Shown here: one piece after another, positions 24,805 to 33,500 of the stretch
Layout of the letters: every line of letters begins with the position of its first letter
Position numbering within the stretch: the stretch's first letter is position 1
Assembly: GCA_002435595.1 (NCBI GenBank)
Contig: DJBL01000119.1
Span: 1-64,000 of the forward strand
Direction of reading: 5' to 3'
Origin: Stenotrophomonas maltophilia
Lineage (GTDB): Bacteria > Pseudomonadota > Gammaproteobacteria > Xanthomonadales > Xanthomonadaceae
Length of the DNA: 64,000 nt
Notes under the pieces: generated by a model
The model's input: the letters and a program-made list of their open reading frames with translations, nothing else
The model's database searches: none
What the model was told of the DNA's origin: nothing
Made by a program: the position numbers and the translations under genes

Positions 24805-25074
24805 TCATTGCTTGGTCTCCTCGGTCGCTGTCTCCTCTGCTGCGGGATGACTGGCGCCAAGACTCTCCACCCATGACGCAACGTCAGCCGAGGTGGCGAA
24901 GAGACCCTTTCGACCCGGAATGCTGAAGAGCGCTATTGGTAGCGCATCCCTTCTGCGTGCCTTCATCAGCGCATCTTTGCTCTTAAACCTGAGCACGCGC
25001 GCGACTTCTTCTGAGGTAAGAAGAGCGCCGTAGCGTGTGAGAAGGTCTTGTCGTAGCGCCGAAATAGCGGCCAT
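24805..25074 (-). CDS. Small helix-turn-helix DNA-binding protein
   Basis: 89 residues from the ATG at 25074; a TTG start would add 20. The core, YGALLTSEEVARVLRFKSKD then IPGRKGLFATSADVASWVESL, resembles the MerR/excisionase-type winged HTH fold (helix-turn-helix followed by a beta hairpin wing). It lies 200 bp upstream of tnsAB on the same strand near the presumed right end of the element, so it may regulate transposition or act as an excision/architectural factor. Confidence 0.62.
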   Translation of the reverse strand: MAAISALRQDLLTRYGALLTSEEVARVLRFKSKDALMKARRRDALPIALFSIPGRKGLFATSADVASWVESLGASHPAAEETATEETKQ

Positions 25075-25304
25075 GGGAGGCGTAGGGCTTGGGTCAGGTA
25101 GGCCTACAGTAAGGCGCGCGCTTTGTGTTCGCAAGCGGCTGATATTAAAGAAAAAAAAGAATCAATTGTCTTGGCAAATTGGAAGGATTGCAGGCGGTTG
25201 GTTCTAATCCAAGATCCGGTTTAATCGATTCGGTTGGGATGCTCACAGGTGCTCTGACTTAGGCGCCCGGCGCCTTCGAGACCCTTGGAGTTGGTCCTAG
25301 GTAA

Positions 25305-25334
25305 AGACCGGCCACCATCTATGGTGGCCGGTCT
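25305..25334. terminator. Strong hairpin at the right border of the island
   Basis: A perfect 14-bp stem, AGACCGGCCACCAT/ATGGTGGCCGGTCT, with a 2-base CT loop, 120 bp past the 3' end of the LysR gene (minus strand). No T-run on either side; likely a terminator hairpin or part of the composite repeat. The rest of 25075-25304 holds an A-rich tract (25147-25159) and no gene. Confidence 0.55.
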
Positions 25335-25349
25335 CCCACTAACTATGCG

Positions 25350-25460
25350 GAGCCGCACACAGGTGTGCGGCTCGGCATGGTTGGTCGGAAATCCCACCCA
25401 CCATGACGCGCGCTCATCATCGTGGGGGATGGCGGGGGCCGCTGGTGGCCGTCAGCGGGC
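25350..25460 (+). repeat. Right copy of the ~95 bp repeat plus adjoining hairpin
   Basis: Starts with an 11-bp hairpin, GAGCCGCACAC/GTGTGCGGCTC (25350-25373). It then matches the 10513 repeat: GTGCGGCTCGGCATGGTTGG, ATGACGCGCGCTCATCAT and GGGGCCGCTGGTGGCCG. Same orientation as the left copy, so the island is bracketed by direct repeats. It runs a few bases into the end of the LysR gene. Confidence 0.65.
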
Positions 25461-26357
25461 CCTTCCTGCGAAGGCGGCCAGCTCCTCCGCCTGACCCTCG
25501 GGGAAGGATTCCTTGAGCAGGTCGAGCAGCGCCGACACCCTTGAGCTGAGCAGCCGTCGCGACGGGTACAGCGCCCATATCTCGATGGGCGGGCCCTTGG
25601 CATGTCCCCACGACACCAATGTGCCTTCTCTGAGGTCGTCGGCAACCAACGAGAAGGGCAGCAACGCCGCGCCGGTGCATGCACGTACGGCATCGCGCAC
25701 CATGGTCAACGCGCCCAGGCGCAGCACCGGATCCACCGCGATACGCATCTCGCCACGCGGCGTCACCAGGTCCCAGCCGGTGGCATCGCTGGACGGCCGG
25801 AACACCGCAGGCGCCGTCTCGCCCATCGCAGGCAGCGGCAGGTCCGGGTGCGCCACCGCCACCAGATGGTCCCGAATCAGCACCCGTCCCACCAAGCGCT
25901 CATCCGGATCCGGATTGACCCTTATCACCAGGTCATAACCTTCTTCCACCATATCCACGGCACGGTCCTCCGTGGTGACATCGAGGCGCACCTGTGGGTA
26001 GCGCTTCACGAACTGGGCTGCAATCTTGCCCAGCGCCATCTGCGAGAACAGCATCGGCGCGCTCACGCGCAGCCGGCCACGCGGCGTGTCGCCGCCAGAG
26101 GCAATGGACGTGGCCGCTTCATCCAGTTCGGTAAGCAGCGTTGCGGTGCGCTCGAACAGCGCCCGCCCTTCCTCGGTGAGCTTCAGCGTGTGCGAGCCAC
26201 GCTCGAACAGCCGCACCCCCATGCTGGCCTCCAGCTCACCCACGCGCCGCGACAGTGTTGCCTTCGGACGGTCCGCCGCGCGCGCGGCACGGCCAAACCC
26301 GCCGTGTCGCGCAACCAGAGTGAAGTCGGCCAGCGCCGGCAGGTCCATGTGTTCCAC
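25452..26357 (-). CDS. LysR-family transcriptional regulator
   Basis: 301 residues: N-terminal winged HTH (DFTLVARHGGFGRAARAADR, KATLSRRVGELEASMGVRLF) and a LysR substrate-binding domain (YDLVIRVNPDPDERLVGRVL). It is divergent from the NmrA-type oxidoreductase gene at 26445 with an 87-bp gap, the usual arrangement for a LysR protein and its target. The inducer is unknown. Confidence 0.9.
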   Translation of the reverse strand: MEHMDLPALADFTLVARHGGFGRAARAADRPKATLSRRVGELEASMGVRLFERGSHTLKLTEEGRALFERTATLLTELDEAATSIASGGDTPRGRLRVSAPMLFSQMALGKIAAQFVKRYPQVRLDVTTEDRAVDMVEEGYDLVIRVNPDPDERLVGRVLIRDHLVAVAHPDLPLPAMGETAPAVFRPSSDATGWDLVTPRGEMRIAVDPVLRLGALTMVRDAVRACTGAALLPFSLVADDLREGTLVSWGHAKGPPIEIWALYPSRRLLSSRVSALLDLLKESFPEGQAEELAAFAGRAR

Positions 26358-26444
26358 CGGCGAGACAGGTGGTCCAACTATACAGGCTATCGGCCCGCAT
26401 TTGGATCAACAATCATGAGGCCTCACCACCCACCCGAGTACCCC

Positions 26445-27314
26445 ATGACCATTCTTGTTACCGGCGCCACTGGCACCATCGGCCGTCAGGTCGTCCAGCA
26501 CCTCACCCAGCGCGGCGCAAACATCCGCGCACTGGTCCGCACCCCCGCGACCGCCAACCTGCCCGAAACCGTGGAACTGGTGCAGGGCGACATGCTGGAT
26601 GTGGATGCGCTCCGCCAGGCTCTCGCGGGCGTCTCCACGCTGTTCCTGCTCAACGCCGTGGCCGCCGACGAATTCACCCAGGCGCTCATCACCCTCAACG
26701 TCGCCCGCGAGGCCGGGGTAAAGCGCGTGGTGTACCTGTCGGTGATCCACAGCGACCGCTACGTCAACGTGCCGCACTTCGCCGGCAAGTTCGGGGTGGA
26801 GCGCATGATCGAGCAAATGGGCTTCAGCGCCACGATCCTGCGCCCGGCTTATTTCATCGATAACGACCTCGCCATCAAGGACGTGGTGCAGGGCTACGGT
26901 GTGTACCCCATGCCGATCGGCAGCAAGGGGCTGGCGATGATCGACACCCGCGACATCGCCGAGATCGCCGCCATCGAACTGCTCAACCGCGAACAGGCGC
27001 CGGACAACAGCGCGCTGACCCGACTCAACCTGGTGGGCCCGGAAGCACTCACCGGAGAACAGGTGGCTGCAATCTGGAGCGACGTGCTCAAGCGCCCGAT
27101 CGCCTACGGCGGCGATGACACGGCTGCCCTCGAGCAGAACCTGCGCCAGTTCATGCCGGCCTGGATGGCCTACGACATGAGACAGATGGCCGAGCGTTTC
27201 ATCAGTGACGGCATGATGCCGGGCGCCGGTGACGTGGAGCGGTTGATGCAGTTGCTGGGTCGGCCGTTGCGTACGTACGGCGCGTTTGCGGCGGAGCATG
27301 CGTCAGCGCGCTAA
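26445..27314 (+). CDS. NmrA-like NAD(P)-binding oxidoreductase
   Basis: 289 residues from the ATG at 26445 (ATG at 26415 also in frame). The Rossmann start ILVTGATGTIGRQVVQHL and RALVRTP in the NADP-binding loop mark the NmrA/atypical SDR family. Members often act as quinone oxidoreductases or NADP sensors. It is paired divergently with the LysR gene, which probably controls it. Confidence 0.87.
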   Translation: MTILVTGATGTIGRQVVQHLTQRGANIRALVRTPATANLPETVELVQGDMLDVDALRQALAGVSTLFLLNAVAADEFTQALITLNVAREAGVKRVVYLSVIHSDRYVNVPHFAGKFGVERMIEQMGFSATILRPAYFIDNDLAIKDVVQGYGVYPMPIGSKGLAMIDTRDIAEIAAIELLNREQAPDNSALTRLNLVGPEALTGEQVAAIWSDVLKRPIAYGGDDTAALEQNLRQFMPAWMAYDMRQMAERFISDGMMPGAGDVERLMQLLGRPLRTYGAFAAEHASAR

Positions 27315-27862
27315 GGGGGCGAGTCATGGCAGCGGTTGCACCGCTGCCTCGCACACGCTTCAGCCCTTGCCATCGGGCACATCCAGATGGCAACCAGACG
27401 CCGCTTCACGGCTTGGCCCGGCGCTGGGCGTGTGAACGACCGCTTCGGGCCGGAAGCCGACGCTGCCCATCGTTGCGGAGGGTCGGCCGCTCAGTGGCGC
27501 CCCGGCCCTTCGATGTCGGTCAGCCCTCGGACGTGCGGAGCTGGGCAACGACCGGAGGCACCTGGCCCAGCCACCAGCGCGAGTCGGCGCTTCCATTGCT
27601 GACGGTACCGTCCCGCTACACAGAGTGACGTGCATCGCGACCGGCTTCGCTCAACTCACCTGCCAGCACGCGCTCCCGCCATTCCGCGCCATGGCGGAAG
27701 ATCCCAGCGGCGACGCCACCCGGCGGATGCACCCGTTTTCGTACACGCGCAGCCCGTTCGGCGCGCGGATGCGCAGGCGCTTGCGCAGCGCGCCGACGCC
27801 GAGCTATCGGCGGCCACGCACATCCTGGGACAGCTGGGCGCACGCTAAGCCGCCCAGAGGGC
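27315..27862. other. Intergenic, possible gene remnant
   Basis: No intact gene. The plus-strand frame ending at 27848 finishes with ADAQALAQRADAELSAATHI then LGQLGAR, which has the look of a protein C-terminus, but the upstream part is arginine-rich and non-coding in style. It may be the tail of a deleted gene. A degenerate form of the short palindrome (CGCTTCGGGCCGGAAGCC) is at 27441. Confidence 0.3.
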
Positions 27863-27911
27863 TTTACACCGTCGCATCCATATTTATAATCGACCGGATG
27901 GTTAAATATGG
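27863..27911 (+). promoter_or_regulatory. Promoter and operator of the TetR-type gene
   Basis: TTTACA (27863-27868), 16 bp, TATAAT (27885-27890). Overlapping it is an inverted repeat with perfect 9-bp arms, CCATATTTA (27878-27886) and TAAATATGG (27903-27911), separated by 16 bp and ending 9 bp before the ATG. This is the expected layout of an autorepressed TetR gene. Confidence 0.68.
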
Positions 27912-27920
27912 AGCCCGTCG

Positions 27921-28469
27921 ATGGGTCGCCGCAAGAGCATTGATCCGCAGCACCTCCTTGATGCCGCCGAACGCGTGGTCGCCCAGGTAGGGGCGGCGCG
28001 ACTGACCCTGGATGCGGTGGCCGCCGAAGCCGGAGTCAGCAAGGCCTCGGTGGTCTACGACTTCCAGTCCAAGGCCGGTCTCATCCAGGCCGTGGTTGAA
28101 CGTGCGGTCGCCCGCGACAACGCCTTCAACCGTGAGGCGGCCAAAGGCTTCGACCAGGATGCAGTACTGCGTGGGCGCCTGGCTGCGGCCGACCAACCCT
28201 TTCCCGAGGCGTTCCAGCCGGTGGCCTTGGCGCTGTGCGCAGCGATGGCGCAGGACCCCCAGTTGCGCGCGCCCATCCAGCAGAACCAGGCGCAGATCCT
28301 GGGCGAGATCCAACAGCAGGCCACGCACCCGCGCAGCGCGATGCTGGCGTACCTGGCGCTGGAAGGCATGAAATTGTTGGAGTCGCTGGACTACGTGCAG
28401 TGGCCGCCCAAGCAGCGGCAGCAGCTGCTGCAGGACATCGGCGCGTTGATCGACACGCCGCCGCGCTGA
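27921..28469 (+). CDS. TetR/AcrR-family transcriptional regulator
   Basis: 182 residues. N-terminal HTH: LLDAAERVVAQVGAARLTLD, VAAEAGVSKASVVYDFQSKA. The C-terminal ligand-binding domain is unassigned. It is followed after 28 bp by an epimerase-like gene on the same strand, probably co-transcribed and controlled from the operator-promoter just upstream. Confidence 0.9.
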   Translation: MGRRKSIDPQHLLDAAERVVAQVGAARLTLDAVAAEAGVSKASVVYDFQSKAGLIQAVVERAVARDNAFNREAAKGFDQDAVLRGRLAAADQPFPEAFQPVALALCAAMAQDPQLRAPIQQNQAQILGEIQQQATHPRSAMLAYLALEGMKLLESLDYVQWPPKQRQQLLQDIGALIDTPPR

Positions 28470-28497
28470 ATCCGTTCTCTCCCCCAAGGTAACCCTG

Positions 28498-29508
28498 ATG
28501 AGTTCTTCAACCCTCTTCCTGACCGGAGGAAGTGGCTACGTGGGCCGCAATCTGATTCGCCGCCTGCGTGCAGACGGCCACCACGTGCGTGCGCTGGTGC
28601 GCAGCCCCCAGGCCGCAGCGGTGGTACAAGCACTGGGCGCCCAGCCGGTGCAAGGCGACCTGCTCGACCCGGCCATCGTCACGGCGATGGAAGGCTGTGC
28701 CGCGCTGATCCACGCGGCCGCCGACACCGACCACCGCAATGCCTCGCCCAGCCAGTGGCAGACCAACGTGGAAGGCACCCGCAACGTCCTGACTGCTGCC
28801 CGTGCTGCGTATGTGCCCGTGGCGATCGTGCTGAGCAGCGAATCGGCGCTGACCACCGGTGCGTCCCTGCATCAGGCGCGCGAAGACCATCCGTACCCGG
28901 CGCGCGCAGCAGGCACCTACGGCGCCAGTAAAGCTGAAGCCGAACGGGTAGCGCTGGCGCTGTCCACACCACAGTTCGCGGTGAAGGTGCTGCGGCCGCG
29001 CTTTGTCTGGGGTCGTGACAACACCACCGCGATGCCGTACCTGCTGCAGGCCGTACGCAGTGGCCGCTTCGCGTGGATTGATGGCGGGCACTACCTTACC
29101 TCGGCCACGCACGTGGACAACGTGGGCGAAGCAGTCAGCTGCGCCCTGACCCGTGGCGCCGGCGCGCGCATTTACCACATCTGCGATGGCGCACCGGTGC
29201 CCTTCCGGCGCCTGATCGCTGCCCAGCTGCAGGCCTATGGCGTACAACCGCCAGACAAGCAGGTTCCGCGAGCGTTGCTGCGCGTTTTCATTGGATTGGA
29301 CGATCTGTTCCGCACGCTGCGGCTGCCACTGCGTGCACCGATGACCCGCCAGGAGTTTGCCTCCTCTGCCGTGGAAGTAACACTGGATGACCGCCGCGCC
29401 CGCACCGAGCTGGGCTATCGGCCGGTGGTCACGCTGGAAGGCGGTATCGCGATGCTGAAGCGCCAAGTGGCCGAGCAAAACCGAGGTTCAACGACCTGCA
29501 GGCGGTAA
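28498..29508 (+). CDS. NAD-dependent epimerase/dehydratase-family protein
   Basis: 336 residues, extended SDR: LFLTGGSGYVGRNLIRRL nucleotide loop, RALVRSP, and the active-site Tyr-x3-Lys in GTYGASKAEAERVAL. Resembles the steroid dehydrogenase/NAD-epimerase subgroup; substrate unknown. Downstream partner of the TetR gene. Its 3' end overlaps the convergent AraC gene by 21 bp. Confidence 0.88.
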   Translation: MSSSTLFLTGGSGYVGRNLIRRLRADGHHVRALVRSPQAAAVVQALGAQPVQGDLLDPAIVTAMEGCAALIHAAADTDHRNASPSQWQTNVEGTRNVLTAARAAYVPVAIVLSSESALTTGASLHQAREDHPYPARAAGTYGASKAEAERVALALSTPQFAVKVLRPRFVWGRDNTTAMPYLLQAVRSGRFAWIDGGHYLTSATHVDNVGEAVSCALTRGAGARIYHICDGAPVPFRRLIAAQLQAYGVQPPDKQVPRALLRVFIGLDDLFRTLRLPLRAPMTRQEFASSAVEVTLDDRRARTELGYRPVVTLEGGIAMLKRQVAEQNRGSTTCRR

Positions 29509-30459
29509 CGCATCGCGCGGTGCGTGGCCGAACAGCCGACTGAACTCGCGGCTGAACTGAGACGGGCTCTCGTAGCCCACTGCGAACGCGGTGGCGGAGA
29601 TGCTGGTGCCGCCACGCTGCAGCAGGCGGCGTGCCTCGATCAGGCGGAGCTGCTTCTGGTACTGCAGCGGTGACAGACCCGTTGCGGCACGGAAATGTCG
29701 ATAGAACAGCGCGCTGCCCATGCCTGCGCGGCTGGCCAGCGCCGCCGCATCGAGTGGTTGCCTGAAGCTGCGTTGCAGGTGGCCAATGGCGCTCGCCATG
29801 CGGCGTGCCAAGGCGGAAGGCTGGGCCATCGCCCGCAGCGCCGGCCCGGCCTCACCCTGCAACAGACGAAACAGCAGCTCATGCTGCAGGCCGGGCCACA
29901 GCAGCCGCTGCGCGTCGGACGTGTCGAGGGCCAACGCCAGTAGACGCTGCAGACAGTTCAGTACCGGCGAATCCAGGCAGACCACACTGAACGGCGCAGG
30001 TCGTGCGACCTCGACCGCAGGTGGGTTGCCCAACTGGCCAAGCAACTGCCGCAGGGCGACCGGGTCCAGCTCCACCACCAGCCCCAGGAAAGGCGCGTGG
30101 TGGTCGCCGCGGGACACCATCCCGCGAGCGGGAACCGGCTGACGGGTAAGCAATGCGCTGCCGGCGCGATACTCCAGTACCGCATCGTCCACCCATACCT
30201 GCTTGGCCCCCTGCAGCACCGCTCCCACCGCAGGGCGGTACAGTGCCGGGGCCGGAACGCGTGTCGACCCGGTACGCGCCAGCCAGGCGCCGGGCAGAAG
30301 TTCCAGTAGCGGCGACGCGTCTACGCTCCGTGCGCACAGCACCGCCTGTGCCTGCAGTGCCAATGCACGCAACGTGGCCTGGTGATCTTCGGTGGCAGGG
30401 GAATCGGGCAAGGATCGTACGCAATTGGGCACGTGCAGGCGGCACCGTGGGCGCAGCAT
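29488..30459 (-). CDS. AraC-family transcriptional regulator
   Basis: 323 residues from the ATG at 30459. An N-terminal cupin-like AraC_N domain (PALYRPAVGAVLQGAKQVWV) precedes the double HTH (RSFRQPLDAAALASRAGMGS; AFAVGYESPSQFSREFSRLF). It is divergent from the SDR gene at 30491 with a 31-bp gap, making that gene the likely target. Confidence 0.9.
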   Translation of the reverse strand: MLRPRCRLHVPNCVRSLPDSPATEDHQATLRALALQAQAVLCARSVDASPLLELLPGAWLARTGSTRVPAPALYRPAVGAVLQGAKQVWVDDAVLEYRAGSALLTRQPVPARGMVSRGDHHAPFLGLVVELDPVALRQLLGQLGNPPAVEVARPAPFSVVCLDSPVLNCLQRLLALALDTSDAQRLLWPGLQHELLFRLLQGEAGPALRAMAQPSALARRMASAIGHLQRSFRQPLDAAALASRAGMGSALFYRHFRAATGLSPLQYQKQLRLIEARRLLQRGGTSISATAFAVGYESPSQFSREFSRLFGHAPRDALPPAGR

Positions 30460-30490
30460 GTCACGCTCCGGTTCACGAGACAAAGCCACG

Positions 30491-31261
30491 ATGAACAACG
30501 TACCTACACCGCGCACGATCGCCCTGGTTACCGGTGGCAGCCGGGGCATTGGCCGCAGCATTGCCCTCCACTTGGCCAGGCAGGGCAGCGACGTGATGAT
30601 CACCTACCAGCATCAGCAGGTTCAGGCCGCCGAGACCCTGCGCCAGATTGAAGCCTGTAGTGTGCGCGCCGCGATGTTGCCGCTGGATCTGGATGCGACT
30701 GGATCGCTGGAGACGTTCGCAGCAGCCGTGCGGGCGCAACTGCAGCGCTGGGATGCATCGCACGTCCACCAGCTGGTGAACAATGCAGGGCTGCACGCAC
30801 CATCGGCCTTCGGTGAGATACGAGGCGATGACATTGACCTGCTGTACCGCGTGCATTTCAAGGCGCCACTGCTGCTGACCCAGTTGCTGGCGCCGCAGCT
30901 GGCCGATGGCGGTGCCATCATCAACATCTCCACCAGCCTGACCCGACACGTGGCTGCGGGAAGCCTGGCGTACGCGGCAATGAAGAGCGCGCTGGAAACG
31001 GCGACCCGCTATCTCGCGCTGGAGTTGGGGCCGAGGCGCATCGCGGTCAACGCCGTCGCCCCTGGCGCCACCGAGACCGATTTCTTCGGTGGCGCCGTGC
31101 GCGACGATGCTGCTGTGAACCATTACGTGGCACAGCACACGGCGATGGGGCGCACGGGTCGACCCGACGACATCGGTATGGCCGTTGCACACCTGCTGGC
31201 GGGAAGTCATCACTGGATTACCGGCCAGCGCATCGAGGCCTCGGGCGGAATGCTCCTGTAG
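30491..31261 (+). CDS. SDR-family NAD(P)-dependent oxidoreductase
   Basis: 256 residues, classical SDR: ALVTGGSRGIGRSIALHLA, LVNNAGLHAPS, catalytic Ser in NISTSL, then Tyr-x3-Lys in YAAMKSALE, and VNAVAPGATETDF. Divergent from the AraC regulator. Substrate unknown. Confidence 0.92.
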   Translation: MNNVPTPRTIALVTGGSRGIGRSIALHLARQGSDVMITYQHQQVQAAETLRQIEACSVRAAMLPLDLDATGSLETFAAAVRAQLQRWDASHVHQLVNNAGLHAPSAFGEIRGDDIDLLYRVHFKAPLLLTQLLAPQLADGGAIINISTSLTRHVAAGSLAYAAMKSALETATRYLALELGPRRIAVNAVAPGATETDFFGGAVRDDAAVNHYVAQHTAMGRTGRPDDIGMAVAHLLAGSHHWITGQRIEASGGMLL

Positions 31262-31281
31262 GCGATGAGGTGACCGGACGA

Positions 31282-31307
31282 TATCCGCTTCTTGCCGGAA
31301 GCGGACA
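31282..31307. repeat. Dispersed short palindrome, copy 4
   Basis: TATCCGCTTCTTGCCGGAAG then CGGACA, 20 bp after the SDR stop. One base off the consensus core. Confidence 0.6.
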
Positions 31308-31346
31308 CAGTGCGGGCAGGCCACTTCCCAGGCTGATGTCCAGCTC

Positions 31347-32069
31347 CTACCGTGGGCCTGGGGGGGCTGGGTTCTTGCTGCTCTCGTTACGCTGATAGCC
31401 CTTCAGAATGCCAAAAAGGTCTTCCATGCGATGGAAGACAACGTGCGCCCCTGCTCTGAGGAGGCTTTCTGACGTACTTCCGTAGACGCCGCCCGCGCTG
31501 TAGCCGAACACGACTGCACCCGCCGCGGCGCCGGCCATCGTCCCGGTCTCGGTGTCCTCTATGACAGCGCAGCGCCCAGGCGATGCCCCCAGTGCCGCCG
31601 CCGCCGCGAAGTACACATCGGGATAGGGCTTGTTGCGAGGCACGCTCTGCCCGCTGAAGACGTTGTTGGCGAATGGCTCGGCAAGTCCAACCTTCTGCAG
31701 TTGCAGGGTCACCTTCTGCAGGTCTGCCCCGGATGCACAGGCAATCTGGCCGCCCGTGGCGGCGAAGATGGACGCCACGGCGACCTTGGCGCCCTGGACT
31801 TCTACCAGGTCACGCTCCAGTAAGACGTTACGGCGGCGACGGAACTCATCCAGCCATAGCGTGGTGAACGGTCTTCCCGTGTGTGCCTCTATCACGCTCG
31901 CCTGCCCAGCGACGGCCTTCCCGATGAAACGCTCGGCCGCCTGCTCTGGCGTCAGGAGCCAGCCTTGCTCGCTCAGCATCTCCGACAGCACGCAGGCGGT
32001 CAGAGGCTCGGAATCAACCAGTACGCCATCGCAGTCGAACAGCACGGCATCGAATGGAAACGTTGGCAT
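31347..32069 (-). CDS. HAD-superfamily phosphatase (beta-phosphoglucomutase-like)
   Basis: 240 residues. Motif I DAVLFDCDGVLVDSEPLT gives the nucleophile Asp and acid/base Asp; ASGADLQKV and the Lys of NKPYPDVYFAAA are motifs II/III; VIEDTETG is motif IV. Subfamily IA with a helical cap. It is last in a minus-strand group with the NTF2-like and SDR genes upstream; joint function unknown. Confidence 0.88.
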   Translation of the reverse strand: MPTFPFDAVLFDCDGVLVDSEPLTACVLSEMLSEQGWLLTPEQAAERFIGKAVAGQASVIEAHTGRPFTTLWLDEFRRRRNVLLERDLVEVQGAKVAVASIFAATGGQIACASGADLQKVTLQLQKVGLAEPFANNVFSGQSVPRNKPYPDVYFAAAAALGASPGRCAVIEDTETGTMAGAAAGAVVFGYSAGGVYGSTSESLLRAGAHVVFHRMEDLFGILKGYQRNESSKNPAPPGPR

Positions 32070-32123
32070 GAGTCAGTTCCGCGCCTTACGGGATGCAACC
32101 TCACGGCTACGCGAAAGCCAGGA

Positions 32124-32531
32124 TCAGGGGCGAGTGGCCTCGGCCACGGCAAAGCTGTTCTCAAGCATCAGGAAGTTGGAAATCTCGCCCCCTGCGACGG
32201 TCAGCACGATCACAAAAGGCGACTCGATCACTTTCCCCGTGGCGGCGATGAGCGTAACGAGCTCACCCACGATGACAGCCCGGTCATCGCTGCCCAGAAC
32301 ATCATGCACATCCAGTCGGATGCGCTCCATCAAGGTGCTTGACTCACGCACGAAGCTCTCCACCGCGCCTCGTCCGGATTTTCGACCAATCCAGGGCAGG
32401 GCGGCGCTGTCGCCCGGAATGTGCCATTCCAGGTCCGCGCTGAACAGCGACGCGATCTCCTCGGGCGCTGCGCCGGAACCCATTTTCTCAAGGAAACGGT
32501 GCGCAATTTTCAGATTGTCCTGCATGGTCAT
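32124..32531 (-). CDS. SnoaL/NTF2-like protein (ketosteroid isomerase-related)
   Basis: 135 residues of the SnoaL-like cone fold: FLEKMGSGAAPEEIASLFSA, DLEWHIPGDSAALPWIG, FVIVLTVAGGEISNFLMLEN. Such proteins are small isomerases, hydrolases or ligand carriers. Between the SDR and HAD genes on the same strand. Confidence 0.8.
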   Translation of the reverse strand: MTMQDNLKIAHRFLEKMGSGAAPEEIASLFSADLEWHIPGDSAALPWIGRKSGRGAVESFVRESSTLMERIRLDVHDVLGSDDRAVIVGELVTLIAATGKVIESPFVIVLTVAGGEISNFLMLENSFAVAEATRP

Positions 32532-32587
32532 TTCGTCTATCTCAGTGGGGTGGGAGGGCGAACCGCGGGGTGTCCCGCATTGCCATG

Positions 32588-33370
32588 TCAGATCTGGGTC
32601 AGGCCGCCGTCGACCGTCAGCTCCACGCCGGTGATGTAGGACGCATCCGGCGACGCCAGGAACGACATGGCCTTCGCAATCTCATCCGGGGTGCCCGCAC
32701 GCCCTAATGGGGCCTTCTGCTCTATGTCGGCAAGGTAGGCGTTGATGTCCTGGTCGCTCATGCCCAGCTCGGATTTGTAGGCCGGGGTAACCACAACGCC
32801 GGGCGCAACCAGATTCACCCGAATATCCCGACCCTTCAGCTCGGAGGCCCATGTCCTCACGAACGATCGCAGCGCGGCCTTCGATGCTGCATAGACACCG
32901 AACGCGGGTACGCCCTGATTGGCCGCAATAGAACCCGTAACGACGATGGCACCGCCAGCGGTCATCAGCGGTAGTGCCTTCTGCACCGTAAACAACGTAC
33001 CTTTGACATTGATACCGAAGTACTTGTCGAACCCTGCCTCGGTGATGGAGCCAATAGGGGTGAACTCGCCACCGCCTGCGTTGGCAATGAGAAGGTCCAG
33101 CCGACCATGTGCTGTGCGGATGGCATCCATGATGGCGTCCAGGTCAGCGGCGATGGAGATGTCACCGCGCACTGCAAGTGCACCATGCCCGATATCGGCT
33201 GCGGCGCGGTCAAGCTCGTGCTGGCGCCGCCCGCTGATGACCACCAGCGCTCCCTCGTTCGCAAGGCGCTTGGCGGCGGCCAAGCCGATGCCCGAACTGC
33301 CGCCGGTGACCAAAGCGACCTTGCCGGCATGTTTCGCGGTGTGGACGTTGACCAAATCCTGAATGTGCAT
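32588..33370 (-). CDS. SDR-family oxidoreductase
   Basis: 260 residues with VALVTGGSSGIGLAAAKRLA, LIANAGGGEFTP, catalytic VTGSIAAN and Tyr-x3-Lys in YAASKAALRSF, then the C-terminal TGVELTVDGG. It is divergent from the LysR gene at 33501 with a 130-bp gap that contains a likely operator, so it is the probable target of that regulator. Confidence 0.92.
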   Translation of the reverse strand: MHIQDLVNVHTAKHAGKVALVTGGSSGIGLAAAKRLANEGALVVISGRRQHELDRAAADIGHGALAVRGDISIAADLDAIMDAIRTAHGRLDLLIANAGGGEFTPIGSITEAGFDKYFGINVKGTLFTVQKALPLMTAGGAIVVTGSIAANQGVPAFGVYAASKAALRSFVRTWASELKGRDIRVNLVAPGVVVTPAYKSELGMSDQDINAYLADIEQKAPLGRAGTPDEIAKAMSFLASPDASYITGVELTVDGGLTQI

Positions 33371-33440
33371 GACGTTGTCTGCTTGGACGGCTGCTGCCGC
33401 GATGGTGCAAGTCTATTGGGTCGCATTTGCCAGATAAACG

Positions 33441-33466
33441 CGGAAATAATTGATTCTTTATTTCCG
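33441..33466. promoter_or_regulatory. Candidate LysR operator between SDR and lysR genes
   Basis: Inverted repeat CGGAAATA (33441-33448) and TATTTCCG (33459-33466) with a 10-base AT-rich spacer, in the divergent gap. The size and the T-rich/A-rich symmetry suit a LysR dimer site. Confidence 0.55.
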
Positions 33467-33500
33467 TGGGTGAATAATTGCACACTACCGGGAGCCCCTG

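Noticed and set aside
25305..25373. Transposon end inverted repeats
   Set aside because: The two hairpins at the right border look like ends at first, but no matching sequence in inverted orientation was found near 10.6 kb, and no TnsB-site array could be defined by eye.
10513..25460. CRISPR-associated transposon
   Set aside because: The TnsAB fusion and short TniQ prompted the idea, but I found no cas genes and no regularly spaced repeat array in the window.
25602..26444. Extension of the NmrA-like protein upstream of 26445
   Set aside because: This part is antisense to the LysR gene; the Rossmann motif begins directly at the ATG at 26445.
27625..27990. 121-codon plus-strand gene before the TetR gene
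   Set aside because: It runs through the TetR promoter, operator and start, and its product has no recognisable features.
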